NCBI RefSeq assembly: GCF_008632955.1 | Contig: NZ_CP043959.1 | Span: forward strand, 4,340,001 to 4,404,000 | DNA: 64,000 bases | Source: Streptomyces tendae | GTDB lineage: Bacteria; Actinomycetota; Actinomycetes; Streptomycetales; Streptomycetaceae | Direction of reading: 5' to 3' | Part shown: one piece after another, positions 24,139 to 32,539 of the stretch | Layout of the letters: each line of letters starts with the position of its first letter | How positions within the stretch are numbered: the first letter of the stretch is position 1 | Translations under genes and position numbers: made by a program | The notes under the pieces: model-generated | The model's database searches: none | Seen by the model: the letters and a program-made list of their open reading frames with translations, nothing else | What the model was told of the DNA's origin: nothing

Positions 24139-25853
24139 CAGCGGTCGCCCTTGTGGCCGCCGGGGTCGAGAACGTCACGCTGACCGGTGTTCTCCGCCTG
24201 GTCGAAGCCTGCCAGGGTCGGGTGGCGCAGGTCGAAGGCCGGGGACTCGGAGCGGATCCGCGGCAGGGTGACGAAGTTGTGCCGGGGAGGCGGGCAGGAG
24301 GTGGCCCACTCCAGCGAACGGCCGTAGCCCCAGGGGTCGTCGACCTCGACCTTCTCGCCCTTCTGCGCCGTCTTCCACACGTTGTACAGGAACGGCAGGG
24401 TCGACAGACCGAGCAGGAAGGAGCCGATGGTGGAGACCGTGTTCAGCGCGGTGAACCCGTCGGCGGCGAGATAGTCGGCGTAGCGCCGGGGCATGCCCTC
24501 CGCGCCGAGCCAGTGCTGGATCAGGAAGGTGGTGTGGAAGCCGACGAACAGGGTCCAGAAGTGCACCTTCTCCAGCCGGGGATCGAGCATGGTGCCGGTC
24601 ATCTTCGGCCACCAGAAGCTGAATCCGGCGAACATGGCGAACACCACGGTGCCGAACACCACGTAGTGGAAGTGGGCGACGACGAAGTAGCTGTCGTGGA
24701 CGTGGAAGTCCATCGGGGGTGAGGCGAGCAGAACACCCGTCAGACCGCCGAAGAGGAAGGTCACCAGGAACCCGACCGCCCACAGCATCGGGGGTTCGAA
24801 GGACAGTGATCCCTTCCACATGGTGCCGATCCAGTTGAAGAACTTCACACCCGTCGGTACCGCGATGAGGAAGCTCATGAAGGAGAAGAACGGCAGCAGC
24901 ACCGCGCCGGTGGCGAACATGTGGTGCGCCCACACCGTCGCCGAGAGGCCCGTGATGGTGATCGTCGCTCCCACGAGGCCCATGTATCCGAAGATCGGCT
25001 TGCGGGAGAACACCGGCAGGATCTCGGTGACCACACCGAAGAACGGCAGCGCCAGGATGTAGACCTCGGGGTGGCCGAAGAACCAGAACAGGTGCTGCCA
25101 CAGCAGTGCGCCGCCGTTGGACGGGTCGAAGATCCGCGCCCCGAACCTGCGGTCCGCCTCCAGGGCGAGCAGCGCCGCCGCGAGCACCGGGAACGCCAGC
25201 AGCACCAGCACCGAGGTGAGCAGGACGTTCCACGTGAAGATCGGCATCCGGAACATCGTCATGCCCGGCGCGCGCATGCAGATGATCGTGGTCATGAAGT
25301 TCACGGCACCGAGGATCGTGCCGAAACCGGACAGCGCCAGCCCCATGATCCACAGGTCACCGCCCAGTTGGGTGGTGCGTTCACCGCCGCTGAGCGGGGT
25401 GTACGCCGTCCATCCGAAGTCGGCGGCACCCTCGGGGGTGAGGAAACTGCCCAGGACGATGAGACCGCCCAGGGCGAACAGCCAGTACGACAGCATGTTC
25501 AGCCGGGGGAACGCCACGTCCGGGGAGCCGATCTGCAGCGGCATGATCGCGTTGGCGAAACCCGCGAAGGTCGGCGTCGCGAACAGCAGCAGCATGATCG
25601 TGCCGTGCATGGTGAACGACTGGTTGTACTGCTCCTGCGACACGATCTGCAGCCCGGGGCGCGCCAGTTCGGCCCGGATCACCATGGCGAGCAGACCGCC
25701 CACGAGGAAGAAGGCGAACGAGGTGATCAGGTACAGGTGCCCGATCTTCTTGTGGTCGGTCGTCGTCAGCCACGAGACGACCACACGCCCTTTCCCTCGT
25801 CGTCCCTCCGCCGCGGGTACCGGAGAAAGCGGTTCAGTCGTGTGTGTCGCCAT
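24138..25853 (-). CDS. ctaD: Cytochrome c oxidase subunit I (orphan copy)
   Basis: A 571-residue 12-helix heme-copper oxidase subunit I. Visible are the heme a ligand region (SFTMHGTIMLLLFATPT), the CuB/Tyr site FGHPEVYILALPFFG (His-Pro-Glu-Val-Tyr), the paired HH of the CuB site (TVWAHHMFATGAV) and the heme a/a3 ligands VHDSYFVVAHFHYV. It oxidises cytochrome c and reduces O2 while pumping protons. ATG at 25853 has GAAGGA. There is no ctaC, ctaE or qcr gene nearby, so this is a paralogue separate from the main cta-qcr operon and must borrow or lack partner subunits. Confidence 0.96.
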   Translation of the reverse strand: MATHTTEPLSPVPAAEGRRGKGRVVVSWLTTTDHKKIGHLYLITSFAFFLVGGLLAMVIRAELARPGLQIVSQEQYNQSFTMHGTIMLLLFATPTFAGFANAIMPLQIGSPDVAFPRLNMLSYWLFALGGLIVLGSFLTPEGAADFGWTAYTPLSGGERTTQLGGDLWIMGLALSGFGTILGAVNFMTTIICMRAPGMTMFRMPIFTWNVLLTSVLVLLAFPVLAAALLALEADRRFGARIFDPSNGGALLWQHLFWFFGHPEVYILALPFFGVVTEILPVFSRKPIFGYMGLVGATITITGLSATVWAHHMFATGAVLLPFFSFMSFLIAVPTGVKFFNWIGTMWKGSLSFEPPMLWAVGFLVTFLFGGLTGVLLASPPMDFHVHDSYFVVAHFHYVVFGTVVFAMFAGFSFWWPKMTGTMLDPRLEKVHFWTLFVGFHTTFLIQHWLGAEGMPRRYADYLAADGFTALNTVSTIGSFLLGLSTLPFLYNVWKTAQKGEKVEVDDPWGYGRSLEWATSCPPPRHNFVTLPRIRSESPAFDLRHPTLAGFDQAENTGQRDVLDPGGHKGDR

Positions 25854-26181
25854 CGAGGTCCTTCGGTTCACAACGCGGGGATCCGGAGCGGGAAGGGCAT
25901 CCACTCATGCCGCAAAAGGTGCAAACGGCACGGGTGGGTCGGGTCGACGCTATGTCAGGTGTCCCGGGTCCGCTTCTGACACTCCCCGACCGGACGGTGA
26001 CTTTCACCCGTGCGAGTGGCGGTGGTGCGCGGGGACGACGGGCGTACGGCGGCTCGTTGCCCGGTTCCGGCAAGGTCGGCCCGCGGTCCGTGTCCGGCGG
26101 CGGGCAGTGTGGAGGGCAAGGGTGCCCGGTAAGGATGCGGGGCATGACCGGACGGACCGACTCGGGGAGGAAGGACGCTCC
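25854..26181. other. 328-nt intergenic region between ctaD and a small gene
   Basis: The gap holds the divergent promoters of ctaD (minus) and the 67-residue gene (plus). I see no hairpin, clear palindrome or conserved promoter motif, and no convincing ORF. Confidence 0.4.
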
Positions 26182-26385
26182 ATGCCGTCCCGCGAGCGAC
26201 CCCACCAGGGCGCACCGCCGCCCGACGCCGTGGCCGACGTCGTCACGCGCTTCGAGGCGTACGCCCGGGCCCGGGCGGCCCGTGACAGCCTGCTGCCGGC
26301 GGCACGCACCGGTCCGCGGCAGGAGGAGCACGCCTTCGCCGCCCTGCAGGCCGCCGTCACCCGGCTCCGCGACAGCCTGCGCTGA
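26182..26385 (+). CDS. Small helical hypothetical protein
   Basis: A 67-residue protein with ATG at 26182 behind GGGAGGAAGGA. Residues 14-67 are predicted as two amphipathic helices rich in Ala and Arg (VADVVTRFEAYARARAARD; EEHAFAALQAAVTRLRDSL). No domain recognised. The strong ribosome binding site and codon bias support translation. It ends 32 nt before the convergent SpoIIE gene. Confidence 0.6.
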   Translation: MPSRERPHQGAPPPDAVADVVTRFEAYARARAARDSLLPAARTGPRQEEHAFAALQAAVTRLRDSLR

Positions 26386-26417
26386 CGGGGACGCCTCGCC
26401 GGGCGCGGGGACGCGTG

Positions 26418-28142
26418 TCAGCCGGAGCGGGTGCCGATCCGCACGGCCAGCAGGGCGACGTCGTCGTCGTTGTCGGCGGGCCGTGCCCGGCGCAGGAGTT
26501 CGTCGGTGAACGCCTCCACCGGACGGTGGGCGAGCGCGGCGGCGTTCCGGCGCAGCCGGTCCAGCCCGTCGTCGATGGAGTGGGTGGGCGACTCGACGAG
26601 TCCGTCCGTGTAGAGCACGAGGGTGGAGCCCGGCGGCAGGGCCGTCGTTCCGTCCACGCGCGGCCGGTCGGTGCCGGTGCCCAGCAGCATGCCGCCGCCG
26701 TCCGTGAGGTACTCGGTGACGCCGTCCCGGGTGACCAGCAGCGGGGGCGGGTGGCCGGCGTTGGTCCAGCGCAGGGTCCACCGTCCCTCGTCGTCCGTGG
26801 TCAGTGTGCCGAGCACCAGGGTGGCCATGGAGACGTCGGTGATGCGCAGCACCGCGCGGTCCACCCGCTCGACGATGCGGCTCGGCGGTTCCTTCTGCGA
26901 CCAGGCGTAGGAGCGCAGGACGTTGCGCAGCTGGGCCATGCCCGCGGCGGCGTCCAGGTCGTGCCCGGAGACGTCGCCGATCACCAGGGCGGTGTCGCCG
27001 TCGCCGAGGGTGAAGGCGTCGTACCAGTCGCCGCCGACGTGGGAGGCGTCCGGCGCCGGCAGGTACCGGGAGGTCATCTCCAGGCCGGTGATCCGCGGCA
27101 GCTGGGGCAGCAGGTAGCGCTGCATGGTCTCGGCGACCTTGCGCTGCCGCTGGTAGAGGCGGGCGTTGTCCAGGGCCAGTCCGGCGCGCCGGGTGATGTC
27201 CTCGAGCAGGGAGAGGTCGGCGGCGGTGAACTTGTCGGCGCGTTCGGACCGGCCGAGGGTCAGGGCGCCGAGCACCTCGCGCAGACCGCGTATCGGGGCG
27301 ATGGCCGCCGAGTGCATGCCGGTGGCCTCGAACAGCCGGCGCTGTTCCACGGCGATGCCCGAGTCGGGGGACCGCTCGTACGTCTGCGGCTCGGCGATCG
27401 TCGAGGAGACGCCCCGCAGGGCCCGTGACAACGGCATCGGGGACTCGGCGGGGACGGGGGCCATGGGCCCTTCGAGATCCCGGCGGACGACCGTCGTGCC
27501 GTTCTCCATGTGGACCACCTTGGTGCGCCACACCTCGTCGCGTTCGCTGATCAGGTCGACGACCGCCCAGTCCGCGAGCCGCGGCAGCACGAGGGAGACG
27601 AGACGGCTCAGCGCCTCGTCGACGGAGAGGGTGGACGTCAGCTGGGTGGTCATCTCCGCCAGCAGGGCGAGCCGTTCCAGCTCGTCGAGCGTCCCGCCCC
27701 CGGCCTCCTCGTGCCCGGGGAGGCCGGTGATGGTCTCACGGCGGTGGAAGAGGACGAGCATGAGGGTGTCGTCCGGTCCGCGCCGCACGGGACGATGTTC
27801 CAGGAGACGGGGAGCAGGGTGCCGTCCCCCCGCTCGAACCACTCCTTGTCGTCCTGGGCGGGGCGGCCCGCGAGGAAGGCGGGCCGCATGCGGCACCGGG
27901 ACGTCGGCATGGACTCCCCGCGGGCGTTGCGGTGCAGCAGGTCGTGGGCGTCCGCACCGACGAGCTGCGCGGCGGGACGGTTCAGGAGCTGCTCGGCGAG
28001 GGCGTTGACGGCCACGATGGAGCCGCGTACGTCCACGACGTACGCGCCCGTGCGCAGCCGGGCGAGCATGTCGCCGACCGTCTTGTCGGGGCCCGCTCCG
28101 GTGTGTGCGCCGCCGGGGCCACGACCCTCCCGCCGTCTTCAT
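26418..28142 (-). CDS. PAS-GAF-SpoIIE (PP2C) phosphatase with a frame-displaced PAS domain
   Basis: The frame from ATG 28142 (site GAGGAGGGG) is open to the stop at 26418 (574 residues). Residues ~120-574 encode GAF (DEALSRLVSLVLPRLADWAV...) and SpoIIE PP2C (GGDWYDAF, GDVSGHDLDAAAGM, VLYTDGLVESP, NDDDVALLAVR). The region 27776-28110, however, reads as Arg/Pro-rich nonsense in this frame but as a PAS domain in another: LRTGAYVVDVRGSIVAVNAL, EWFERGDGTLLPVSWNIVP. A missing base at 27775-27776 (AD-PDDTLMLVLFHRR) and a compensating indel near 28115-28138 restore PAS-GAF-SpoIIE. Such phosphatases dephosphorylate anti-sigma-factor antagonists; the divergent STAS protein is a natural substrate. Confidence 0.85.
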   Translation of the reverse strand: MKTAGGSWPRRRTHRSGPRQDGRRHARPAAHGRVRRGRTRLHRGRQRPRRAAPEPSRRAARRCGRPRPAAPQRPRGVHADVPVPHAARLPRGPPRPGRQGVVRAGGRHPAPRLLEHRPVRRGPDDTLMLVLFHRRETITGLPGHEEAGGGTLDELERLALLAEMTTQLTSTLSVDEALSRLVSLVLPRLADWAVVDLISERDEVWRTKVVHMENGTTVVRRDLEGPMAPVPAESPMPLSRALRGVSSTIAEPQTYERSPDSGIAVEQRRLFEATGMHSAAIAPIRGLREVLGALTLGRSERADKFTAADLSLLEDITRRAGLALDNARLYQRQRKVAETMQRYLLPQLPRITGLEMTSRYLPAPDASHVGGDWYDAFTLGDGDTALVIGDVSGHDLDAAAGMAQLRNVLRSYAWSQKEPPSRIVERVDRAVLRITDVSMATLVLGTLTTDDEGRWTLRWTNAGHPPPLLVTRDGVTEYLTDGGGMLLGTGTDRPRVDGTTALPPGSTLVLYTDGLVESPTHSIDDGLDRLRRNAAALAHRPVEAFTDELLRRARPADNDDDVALLAVRIGTRSG

Positions 28143-28464
28143 TTCCCCTCCTCGCCACCTGTCGGTCAAAGAACGGTCACGGGACCCCACGGCTCCGAGC
28201 GCTCGGCCGGACCGTGGCGGGAAACCGGGAAGCACGACGCGACCCCTCTCCAGATCATCACACGTCCGGCGGGCACGCGGTTCTCCCGCCCCGATCCGCG
28301 CTCCCTCGCGCAGAACGGGACGAGGTACGTACGCGAGCGATCGGGTACAGGGGATGTACGATCCGCCCGCGTCGAGTTCGTAGGATGATCCGGCCAGCAA
28401 TGCACCACTGGATGGGCGAGGCCAGGTCGGCCGCTTGCGCCGAGGACCCCGCCGAGGAGATTTC
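28143..28464. other. 322-nt divergent promoter region
   Basis: This separates the SpoIIE-type phosphatase (minus) and the STAS gene (plus). It is less GC-rich than its surroundings (for example ACGAGGTACGTACGCGAGCG near 28320-28340, and GATGATCCGG near 28385), consistent with promoters, but I cannot define a sigma-factor site or operator. Confidence 0.4.
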
Positions 28465-28845
28465 GTGTCCGAACCGGACAAGACGTTCGCCGTCACCCCC
28501 CGCCCCAGCGCCTCGGGCCCGTACGTCCTCGAGGTGGTCGGGGAGCTCGACCACCACTCGGCCCCGGTGCTGTCGGAGGCCGTCAACGAGGCCCCTTTCG
28601 GACCGCTGGGGGTGGTGCTCGACCTGTCCGGTCTGACCTTCTGCGACTCGACGGGCATCACGGTGTTCGTGACGGCACACCGGCGGTCGCAGGCGGCGGG
28701 GTCGTCGCTCGGTCTGGCCGGGGTCTCTCCTTCCCAGATGCGGGTGCTGCAGATGGTCGGGCTGGACGAGGTCTTCACGTTCCACGCCGATGTCGACGAG
28801 GCGGTCCGCGCCGCCCGGTCGCCCCTGCCCGAGGCGCACTGCTGA
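28465..28845 (+). CDS. STAS-domain anti-sigma factor antagonist
   Basis: A 126-residue STAS protein: YVLEVVGELDHHSAPVL, then VVLDLSGLTFCDSTGITVF, whose Ser (in CDSTG) is the conserved phosphorylation site. In its unphosphorylated state it should bind an anti-sigma kinase and free a sigma factor. GTG at 28465 follows GAGGAGA. It is divergent from the PAS-GAF-SpoIIE phosphatase, so the two probably form a partner-switching pair; no RsbW-type kinase or sigma gene is in the window. Confidence 0.93.
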   Translation: MSEPDKTFAVTPRPSASGPYVLEVVGELDHHSAPVLSEAVNEAPFGPLGVVLDLSGLTFCDSTGITVFVTAHRRSQAAGSSLGLAGVSPSQMRVLQMVGLDEVFTFHADVDEAVRAARSPLPEAHC

Positions 28846-28941
28846 CGTAGGCTGGCCATTCGGCAGACATGTCGATCCGGCGACGATTCGAGGAGAGAAG
28901 AAGCACACCGACCCTCGCTCTTCCCCGGGACGGAGTGAGCC

Positions 28942-29537
28942 GTGAGTTCCTTTTCACCAGGCTTCCGCGGACGCGGCAGGTCCTTCGTCGACCGCCTTCC
29001 GCCGGGGCAGTATCCGACCGAGTCCTTTCCCGTGCTGTCGGCGGGTCCACGCCCGAGGTGTCCACCGACACGTGGACGTTCACGGTCACCACGGAGCGCG
29101 GCGCGGAGCACCGCTGGACGTGGGACCAGATGATGGCGCTGCCGCAGGAGGAGCCGGTCCGCGACATCCACTGCGTGACCCGCTGGTCGAAGTTCGACAC
29201 CCGCTGGCGCGGGGTCTCCCTGGACACGTTCCTGGAGGGTGTCGACACCGACGCCGCCTTCGCCGTGGCGCACAGTTACGGCGGCTACACGACCAATCTC
29301 CCGCTCGCCGATCTGCGCGGCGGCAAGGCCTGGGTGGTCCACGCCTACGACGGCTTCGCCCTGTCGCCCGAGCACGGAGGTCCGCCCGGCTCCTGGTGCG
29401 CACCTGTACTTCTGGAAGTCGGCGAAATGGGTGCGCGGACTGCGCCTCACGGCCGAGGACCGGCCGGGCTTCTGGGAGGGCGGCGGCTACCACAACTACG
29501 GGGACCCCTGGCGGGAACAGCGGCACCGGGTGACTGA
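28942..29537 (+). pseudogene. Small molybdopterin (sulfite oxidase-fold) oxidoreductase, multiple frameshifts
   Basis: Three frames together encode a ~199-residue SUOX-fold protein of the MsrP/YedY-like group. GTG 28942 starts FSPGFRGRGRSFVDRLPPGQ, which continues in a second frame as STDTWTFTVTTERGAEHRWT and RDIHCVTRWSKFDTRW (Mo-ligating Cys in IHCVTRWS). A third frame gives HLYFWKSAKWVRGLRL and GYHNYGDPWREQR. Single missing bases at 29047-29048, about 29383, about 29399 and probably 29530 restore one reading frame ending at 29537. Every block matches the family, so the breaks look like sequence errors. No membrane anchor is apparent; the electron donor is unknown. Confidence 0.8.
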
Positions 29538-29711
29538 CACGCGGCCTCCCCGGCGTGGCCCGCAGGGGGACGTGCCGAAACCTGACCGCCGTGATCTTCA
29601 CCCGTGCGTCGTCCGCGCGTTGTCACCCGCACGGACCACCGGGCGGTGCCGTGCCCCCGCCGCGCGTGCAGTGTCGTCTCAGCAGACTTCGCCCTCGCAG
29701 AAAGAGCGGTC

Positions 29712-30687
29712 ATGAAGCACATACGGCACTGCGCCGCGCGGCGGACACTCACCCTCGCGGTCCTCCTTCCGGCCCTGGCCCTGATGACGGCCGGCCCGTC
29801 CGCGGCATCGGAGAGCGGGGTGACACCAGGCAGCACCAGGACGCCAAGCCGACCGTCGTCCTGGTGCACGGCTACTGGGCGGACAGCTCGGGCTGGACCC
29901 AGGTGATCGAGAACCTCCAGGCCGAGGACTACCGGGTGATCGCCCCGCGAACCCGCTGCGCAGCCTCTCCGGCGACGCGGACTACCTGGCCACCCTGCTC
30001 AAGACGATCGAGGGTCCGATCGTCCTGGTCGGCCACTCCTACGGCGGCGCCGTCATCACCAACGCCGCGGCAGGCAACCCGAACGTCGAATCCCTCGTCT
30101 ACATCGCCGGGTTCGCCCCGGACAAGGGCGAGTCCGCGTTCGAGCTGGCGGCCAAGTACCCCGGCAGCCGCATCACGGACGACCCCACGGCTCCCGTGCC
30201 CACCGCGCTGAACGCCGTGCCGCTCGGCGGCGGCCCCACCGACGTGGACCTGTACCTCAAGCCCGAGAAGTTCAGCGACGTCTTCCTCAGCGACCGGCTG
30301 GAGGTGAACCGGGCCGCAGCCCTGGCCGCCGCCCAGCGGCCCGGAACCGTCGCCAGCGGCAACGAACCGACCGGGGCGACCGCGTGGAAGGACATCCCGT
30401 CCTGGTTCCTCGTGCCCACGGACGACCGCACCATCGGCACCGCCAACCTGCGCTTCATGGCGGAGCGGGCCGGGTCCACCACCGTCGAGGTCGACGGGCC
30501 GCACGCCGTCATGGAGACCGCTCCTGACGCGATCACGGACCTGATCCTGCAGGCGGCGCACGACTCTTCCCGGCCTGCCCTCGCCCACACGGGCAGCGCC
30601 GAGCAGCTCACGTTCCTCGGCGGCGCCGCCGTCCTCGCCCTGGCCACCGGCACGGGCCTCGTCGTCCTCGCCCGCCGCCGCACCTGA
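29712..30687 (+). pseudogene. Secreted, sortase-anchored alpha/beta hydrolase, two frameshifts
   Basis: Joined frames give ~325 residues. They comprise a Sec signal (MKHIRHCAARRTLTLAVLLPALAL...), the hydrolase core TVVLVHGYWADSSGWTQVI, the nucleophile elbow VGHSYGGAVITNAA, and a C-terminal sorting signal: LAHTG, a hydrophobic stretch (FLGGAAVLALATGTGLVVL) and RRR. LAxTG is the motif used by Streptomyces class E sortases, so the enzyme should be cell-wall linked. Breaks are single missing bases in GGGG at 29817-29820 and near 29945-29949 (APANPLRSLSGDADY). Function resembles haloperoxidase-like/esterase proteins; the substrate is unknown. Confidence 0.85.
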
Positions 30688-30708
30688 CGCCGTCCCTCAC
30701 GGTCGAGC

Positions 30709-30744
30709 ACCGAGCGGGCAAGGGGCGCTCCCTGCCCGCTCGGT
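30709..30744. terminator. Bidirectional terminator hairpin
   Basis: ACCGAGCGGGCA (30709-30720) pairs perfectly with TGCCCGCTCGGT (30733-30744), a 12-bp stem with a 12-nt loop, between the convergent sorted hydrolase and the ThuA-DUF1080 gene. Confidence 0.75.
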
Positions 30745-30779
30745 CCGGCAGGGAGCGTCCCCCGCAGTGGTGCCGGCCG

Positions 30780-32522
30780 TCAGGGCAGGGTCCACTTCTG
30801 GTTGGGGCCGGTGTGGCAGGTCACAGGTGGACCGGTGTGCGGTCGTTCCACGTACCGCCGAGGCGTCCAGGCACTTGCCCGACCGAGGATTACGGACCGT
30901 GCCGTCCGACTGCGCCGACCACACCTGCGCAGCAGTCCCGTTGCACGTCCACAACTGCACCTCGTCCCGTCCGCACTCCCCCGCCGGACACGTCCAGACA
31001 CTTCCCCAACGCCCGCAACGTCCCGTCAGCCGGCACCGTCCACCGCTGCGCCGCCGACCCGTTGCAGGCGTAGATCTGCACCTGCGTCCCGTCCGCCGTC
31101 CCGCGTTGTCCACGTCCAGACACTTGGCGTTCACGCCCCTCACCTCACCGGCACGGGGGCCGGGGTGGCGCCGTCGCGCTGGAGGCGCACGTTGCGGAAG
31201 GACGCCTCGTCGCCGTCGCCGTGGTTCTGCAGGCCGATGTGGCCCTGACGCAGGCTGCGCGCCGGGTCGGTGTGGTGAAGTCGTTGATCTTCCGGCCGTT
31301 GAGGAAGATCTCCAGGCGCTCGCGGTGACACGGAGTTCGTAGGTGTTCCACTCCCCCGGCGGTTGAGAGCGGCGTCACGCGCGGCCACGTCGGCGGATCG
31401 GAAACCGTAGACGGCACCGGTGTGGTGCGGTCGGCGCGTCGGTGCGTCGATCTGAATCTCGTAGCCGTTGTCGACGGCGGACCACGGGTCGTCGGACGCC
31501 GGGAAGCCCAGGAAGACACCCGAGTTGTCGTCGCCGTGGAGCTTCCAGTCGAGCTTGAGCGAGTAGTCGCCGGTGATCTCCCTGTCGAACCAGAACAGGC
31601 CCATGCCGCCGTGGAGGTGAGGGTGCCGTCGTTCAGGGTGAAGCCACCCGGCCCGCCTGCTTCCAGCCCGTGGTGCCGGCGCCGTCGAACAGGGGGTGTA
31701 GCCGGTCTCGGGCGGCAGTCGGCCTGGGTGGTGCCGCGGCCCAGCGGATGCCGCCGAGCAGATGCCGGCGGAAGGCCGGGTCCGCGTAGGACTCCGCCGT
31801 GTGTCCGCCGCCGGTGTAGAAGGCGCGGCCTCCCGCGTAGTCCTTGCACCAGGCGATCGGGTGGTCCGCGGGCATCGTGCCGCCCGAGTAGCTGGACTCG
31901 TCCAGGGAGGCCAGGACGTGGGCGGTGGTGCGCGGGTTGGTCCGGTAGTTGTACCACTCGTCGGTGCGCTGCCAGGTGCGGCCGAGGTGCGCGGGTGGCG
32001 TCGTGCGCCCGGTCCTCGACCTTGACGGTGGCGGGCTGGATCGCGGGATGCGACTGGAACAGGGCGCCGGCCAGGCCTTCGTAGAACGGCCAGTCGTACT
32101 CGGTGTCGGCGCGGCGTGGATGCCGACGTAACCGCCGCCGGAGCCCAGGTACTGCTCGAACGCGGACTCCTGGGCGGGACCGAGGACGTCGCCCGTGGTG
32201 GACAGGAACACCACGGCCCGGTACTGCGCCAGGTTGACGGTGGTGAAGGCGGCCGGGTCCTCGGTGGCCGTCACGGTGAAGTTGTTCGCCGCGCCCAGGT
32301 CGCGCAGCGCCGTGACGCCCTCGTCGATGGAGTCGTGGCGGAAGCCCGCCGTCCGGGAGAAGACGAGGATCTTGTACGCGGGGTCGGCCGCCGGGGCCGC
32401 CGCTTGCCGCGCAGCGGGCGCGGGGGCGAGGGGCGCGGTGGCGGGGGCCGCGGCGGCCTGGGGCGCCAGGCAGAGCGCGGCGCCGGCGATCAGGCCGAGT
32501 GCTGCTTTCAAGGGGTACGCAT
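30780..32522 (-). pseudogene. Secreted ThuA-DUF1080-ricin protein, about twenty frameshifts
   Basis: Pieces in three frames reconstruct one gene starting at ATG 32522 (behind AAAGGAGG). Recognisable blocks are a signal peptide (ALGLIAGAALCLAPQAAA), a ThuA-like glutamine-amidotransferase-fold domain (KILVFSRTAGFRHDSIDEGV; RAFYTGGGHTAESYADPAF), DUF1080/3-keto-disaccharide hydrolase (MGLFWFDREITGDYSLKLDW; NSGVFLGFPASDDPW; HIGLQNHGDGDEASFRNVRL) and a C-terminal ricin B lectin ending QKWTLP. Each break is repaired by one added C or G. Stop TGA is at 30780. It begins 17 nt after the PQQ dehydrogenase and forms an operon with it. The ThuA and DUF1080 families act on 3-keto-glycosides. I read it as an intact gene with poor consensus. 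Confidence 0.8.
30784..31157 (-). repeat. Ricin-module repeat, copy B (five single-C losses)
   Basis: 374 nt encoding the ricin B module of the ThuA-DUF1080 protein. It is identical to copy A at 32544-32922 except for five missing single Cs, each in a run of C (after GGCAGGT, CGTACCGC, AACTGCAC, CGCACT and GCCGT). There are no substitutions. Confidence 0.9.
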
Positions 32523-32539
32523 CGTGGGTCGCCTCCTTT

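Noticed and set aside
28143..29450. N-terminal extension of the SpoIIE frame to 29450
   Set aside because: It runs antisense through the STAS and molybdopterin genes and has no family similarity; the good ribosome binding site is at 28142.
30780..32522. Separate small genes from the scattered ORFs in the ThuA-DUF1080 region
   Set aside because: The fragments are consecutive pieces of one known domain order, joined by single-base repairs.
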